In this document: positions 7,688 through 10,000 of the stretch, in pieces
How the letters are laid out: every line of letters starts with the position of its first letter
How positions within the stretch are numbered: the stretch's first letter is position 1
Assembly: GCF_000188695.1 (NCBI RefSeq)
Contig: NW_004754921.1
Coordinates: forward strand, 959,782-969,781
Origin: Salpingoeca rosetta
Taxonomy: Eukaryota > Opisthokonta > Choanoflagellata > Craspedida > Salpingoecidae
Length of the DNA stretch: 10,000 nt
Direction: 5' to 3'
The notes under the pieces: model-generated
Told to the model about the DNA's origin: nothing
The model's database searches: none
What the model saw: the letters and a program-made list of their open reading frames with translations, nothing else
Program-made: the position numbers and the translations under genes

Positions 7688-9985
7688 AAGGGGTGGGATT
7701 GCAAATGTGTTGAGAATAAGCGACTGTCTGCTGCTCGCTGCCTTCTCTCTGCACATGTTCACCTGTCCATCCCCGCCACTGCAACCAACACGATGACAAC
7801 GACCACGGTATCTGGTGCCATCAGGCTGGACGGCGATGGCGTGTTCACGCGCAACATGCAAAACGATAGCGACATTCGCTGGCAGTATGTCGGCACAGAG
7901 CGAGGTACGTGGTGGTGGCGGTGGTGGTGATGGTGATGTTGCGGACGGTTGCAGTTGTGCTCGCGTGTGTGAACTTGCTTGATGACGGACGGCGCCCGAA
8001 CGAAACATGCACATATGTGAATTTGCACAACACAGGACACGCAACACACACGCACACACAAGCAAACACAAGCAAACACAAGCAAACACAAGCAAGCAAA
8101 CAAACAAACAAACAAACAAACAAACAAACAAACAAACAAACAAACAAACAAACAAACAAACAAACAAACACACACACACGCGCGCGCGCGCACGCACACA
8201 ACCGACACCACACCTCCTTCTACCTGCTCATTCCTTGCATCGCATCACATGGTGTGCTGCTGCAGGCGTGTTTCGGCAGTTCCCAGCGCGGCTGTGGGAC
8301 ACGAACTTCATTGGCTTTCCCCTCGACTTTGACCCGCGGTTCCGCCCCTGGTACCTCGCCACCCTCTCCGGCCCAAAGGATATTGTGAGCGCTCCCACTG
8401 CATGCATGCCTGTTTTGTGTTGGTGTGTTGGTTGGTGGAAGGGCCAAAGTCTGCCTTGTCTTTGCGGGAGCATTCCTTTCCCTTTGCGTTCAACGTGTCC
8501 TCGCTCACACACACACACACACACACATACACGCACACGCACGCACACACACACGCACGCACTGCCCTCCAGGTGATTGTGCTGGACTGTTCGCGGTCGA
8601 TGCGCGGGGACAAGTGGAACGATGCCGTGGCCATGACCAAGTTCCTGGTGAACAGCCTGAGCCGTGACGACCGTTACAACGTCGTCTGCTTTTCTTCGAG
8701 TCACAAGGACTACAACGACAACTTCGTCTACCGCAGGACAGGTGCGGTGGCGCTGGGATGAGATGACAGGGGATTGCATGGACAGAAATGTGACGAAGCG
8801 TTGTTGGTGGTGGAATGTTGAACAGCTGCTTGTATGCATTCTCATAACACACACACGCACACAATCCCACACACAATCCCCCCCCCCCACACACACACAC
8901 AATCCCACGGCAGAGGTGCTGAGCTGCCGCAAGCACGAGCTGCTGCGGGGGACGTCGTCCAACAAGGAGGACACGTTCACGCGCCTGGACGGTTACACCC
9001 CGGCCGGCGGCACAGACCCGCTCACAGGCATCCAGGTAGAAGGGGGCAGGGGGTGCGGGTGGGGGCTGACTTGAGGAGGGGATTGTGTGTGCATGTGTGT
9101 GTGTGTTTCGACGATTTTGCACCGATTTTGACGCCTACCTATGCCGTCGTGCTACCACTAACACTCACATAACAATCACACACGCATCCTCACGCAACAC
9201 ACACACACACTCACTCACTCACTCACACGTCACACGTTGTGCAGGTTGGGTTCCGGCTGCTCCGCGGCGAGTGCAACGGGCTGGACACGGACTGCCCCAT
9301 GCGCGATCCACCACGCACCGGTGCGCTGTCGCTGTTGTGCTCTGTGATGGTGTGATGGTGTGATGGTGTGATGGTGTGATGGTGTGATGGTGTGATGGTG
9401 TGATGGTCGGGGGGTCATGGCTGCATGCATGCATGCATGCATGCATGCATGGTGTGGAATGAAGGGGCAAGTTGGAGATGGTGTGTATGGATGGTGTTCA
9501 TACGTGTTTACATGCACGCCAACGTTCATGCGACTTATCACTCACCTTGCGCGATGGCATTCAACACTGCCACCGTGACCATGAACGTCACCACCACCAC
9601 CACCATCATCGTGGTCGTCGTTGTCGTGGTCGTTGCGTGTGTGCTGGCGTGTGCAGACTGCCAGCGGTTGATGGTGTTTCTCAGCGACGGAAAGGATCGC
9701 GATAACGAAGTCCGATGCGGCCGTGGTCAGTCAACACAACAAGTGGAAGAGGGCTGTGTGTGTGTGTGTGTGTTTGTGGTTGTGTGTGTGTGTATGGTTG
9801 TGTTTGTGGCTGTGTGTGGTTGTGGCTGTGTTTGTGGTTGTGTGGACTCCCTTGATTGCGCCCACTTCATCAACCCATCTATCACCGCCGCCACCACCCA
9901 CACCAGGGCGATACTACTACACGCGCAACGGTCGTCAGTACGATCCACCACCGCTCTGCCAGTTCAAGTGGGACGACACATTCGA
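6489..9985 (+). CDS. Alpha-2/delta-like voltage-gated calcium-channel auxiliary subunit (VWA_N-VWA), 3' partial
   Basis: Exons: 6489-6678, 6904-7033, 7211-7304, 7481-7575, 7825-7904, 8266-8384, 8573-8741, 8914-9035, 9245-9320, 9657-9725 and 9907-9985. Every GT-AG junction closes in phase, giving about 407 residues. Residues 1-23 are a signal peptide (MRASVAVAVLALAVLCSV...). The VWA_N-like region includes IAWTAG, GVFTRN and RWQYVGTERGVFRQFPARLW. DPRFRPWYLATLSGPKDI (220-236) matches the alpha-2/delta signature before the VWA domain. MIDAS residues are all present: DCSRS (Asp241, Ser243, Ser245), GGTDP (Thr326) and FLSDGKD (Asp369). In animals such proteins are extracellular, membrane-anchored and promote surface trafficking of Cav channels. 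CACHD1-type proteins share this layout. Cache domains should follow beyond the right edge. The final donor is GA/GTGAGT. Translation may instead start upstream at 5208 as a fusion. Confidence 0.83.
6679..6767 (+). repeat. Degenerate GT/GTT repeat starting at a donor
   Basis: The donor GT is itself the first unit of an imperfect GT/TTG repeat in intron 6679-6903. The acceptor half is C-rich and ends CTCCGTAG. Confidence 0.85.
7321..7396 (+). repeat. (TTGG)6 followed by (GT)26
   Basis: A tetranucleotide repeat, TTGG, runs directly into a pure GT repeat in the donor half of intron 7305-7480. Confidence 0.95.
7583..7687 (+). repeat. (GT)n, about 50 units, in intron 7576-7824
   Basis: The longest GT array in the window, with one TTTT interruption near its start and one CG interruption near 7661. 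It starts a few bases after the donor GTACGT. Confidence 0.96.
8046..8192 (+). repeat. Nested AGCAAACACA x3, (AAAC)n and CA/CG repeats in intron 7905-8265
   Basis: This 361-nt intron is the longest on the plus strand. It has a GGT-rich start, then CA units, three tandem copies of the decamer AGCAAACACA (8061-8090), about 18 units of CAAA (about 8095-8167), and (CA)5 followed by alternating CG (8178-8192). The C/T-rich stretch before the acceptor at 8265 is ordinary. Confidence 0.94.
8505..8560 (+). repeat. CA repeat close to an acceptor (intron 8385-8572)
   Basis: CA repeat with CG interruptions ending 12 nt before the acceptor CCCTCCAG. It is an example of the acceptor-side CA placement. 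Confidence 0.9.
8573..9035 (+). other. VWA MIDAS core exons of the alpha-2/delta-like protein
   Basis: Exon 8573-8741 encodes VIVLDCSRSMRGDKW, the first beta-strand, the metal-binding DxSxS motif and the first helix. It continues with LSRDDRYNVVCFSS, the second strand. Exon 8914-9035 supplies LDGYTPAGGTDPLTGIQ, containing the third metal-contacting residue, Thr326. Human alpha-2/delta-1 and -2 need an intact MIDAS to traffic Cav channels; all residues are conserved here, so metal binding is likely retained. Confidence 0.82.
8848..8900 (+). repeat. CA repeats with C10 run near an acceptor (intron 8742-8913)
   Basis: CA units, two AATCCC motifs and a run of about ten C, then (CA)7 and AATCCC again, ending 13 nt before the acceptor. 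Confidence 0.88.
9084..9236 (+). repeat. GT block then CA/CTCA block in intron 9036-9244
   Basis: A short GT repeat (9084-9107) lies in the donor half. CA repeat and (CTCA)4 (about 9171-9236) lie directly before the acceptor. The sequence between them is non-repetitive. Confidence 0.85.
9343..9406 (+). repeat. Eight perfect tandem copies of octamer TGTGATGG
   Basis: Sixty-four bases of perfect 8-bp repeat begin just after the start of intron 9321-9656. The unit differs from the dinucleotide arrays elsewhere in the window. Confidence 0.96.
9422..9450 (+). repeat. (TGCA)7 self-complementary repeat
   Basis: Seven units of the palindromic tetramer TGCA lie 16 nt after the octamer array in the same 336-nt intron. 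It can fold on itself in either strand. The remainder of the intron holds an ACC/GGT-rich inverted stretch (about 9587-9632). Confidence 0.95.
9755..9844 (+). repeat. GT/GTGGTT repeat in intron 9726-9906
   Basis: A GT repeat with TTGTGG and GGCT interruptions in the donor half of the intron. The acceptor half is CA/CC-rich and ends CACACCAG. Confidence 0.88.
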
Positions 9986-10000
9986 GTGAGTCTTTGCGTG

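Noticed and set aside
7298..8197. 299-codon minus-strand open frame with Thr-His and Cys-Leu-Phe-Val runs
   Set aside because: It is produced by CA, GT and CAAA repeats in the introns of the plus-strand gene and has no domain content outside those repeats.
9343..9406. Regular tandem repeat considered as a CRISPR-like array
   Set aside because: The 8-bp units are contiguous with no spacers and lie inside a eukaryotic intron.

Overview
The window is eukaryotic nuclear DNA from an intron-dense, GC-rich genome. Exons are short (about 70-340 nt) and joined by GT-AG introns of about 120-360 nt, most of them filled with GT/CA dinucleotide repeats. Each junction listed closes in phase, apart from a few flagged as ambiguous. 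The protein content (an alpha-2/delta-type calcium-channel subunit with a VWA_N-VWA core, a VWA protein with Tudor-like repeats, and a folate-receptor-like secreted domain) fits a unicellular relative of animals, most likely a choanoflagellate. That assignment is inference: no ribosomal or other marker is present.

Layout. (1) Positions 76-4944, minus strand: a multi-exon gene whose start is at 4944 and whose 3' end lies outside the window to the left. It encodes an N-terminal VWA domain with a complete MIDAS metal site, a very large acidic/Gly/Ser-rich insert, two Tudor-like (DUF4537-like) segments, a basic Ser/Arg/His tail and the start of a charged, probably helical region. (2) Positions 4945-5207: a 263-bp divergent intergenic region with a perfect 18-bp palindrome at its exact midpoint. 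(3) Position 5208 rightward, plus strand: a secreted Cys-rich folate-receptor-like domain followed by a hydrophobic segment. (4) Position 6489 rightward, plus strand, running off the right edge: signal peptide, VWA_N-like region, the RPWY...PKD signature and a MIDAS VWA domain, i.e. the N-terminal half of an alpha-2/delta-like protein.

The main puzzle is that parts 3 and 4 share one open frame. No stop codon separates the folate-receptor-like domain from the alpha-2/delta signal peptide, so this is either a novel two-membrane-span fusion or two genes with an unusual boundary. No RNA gene, transposon, CRISPR array or prokaryotic feature was recognised. Much of the window outside exons is simple-sequence repeat. 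These repeats are placed non-randomly: GT repeats on the sense strand near donors, and CA repeats near acceptors.
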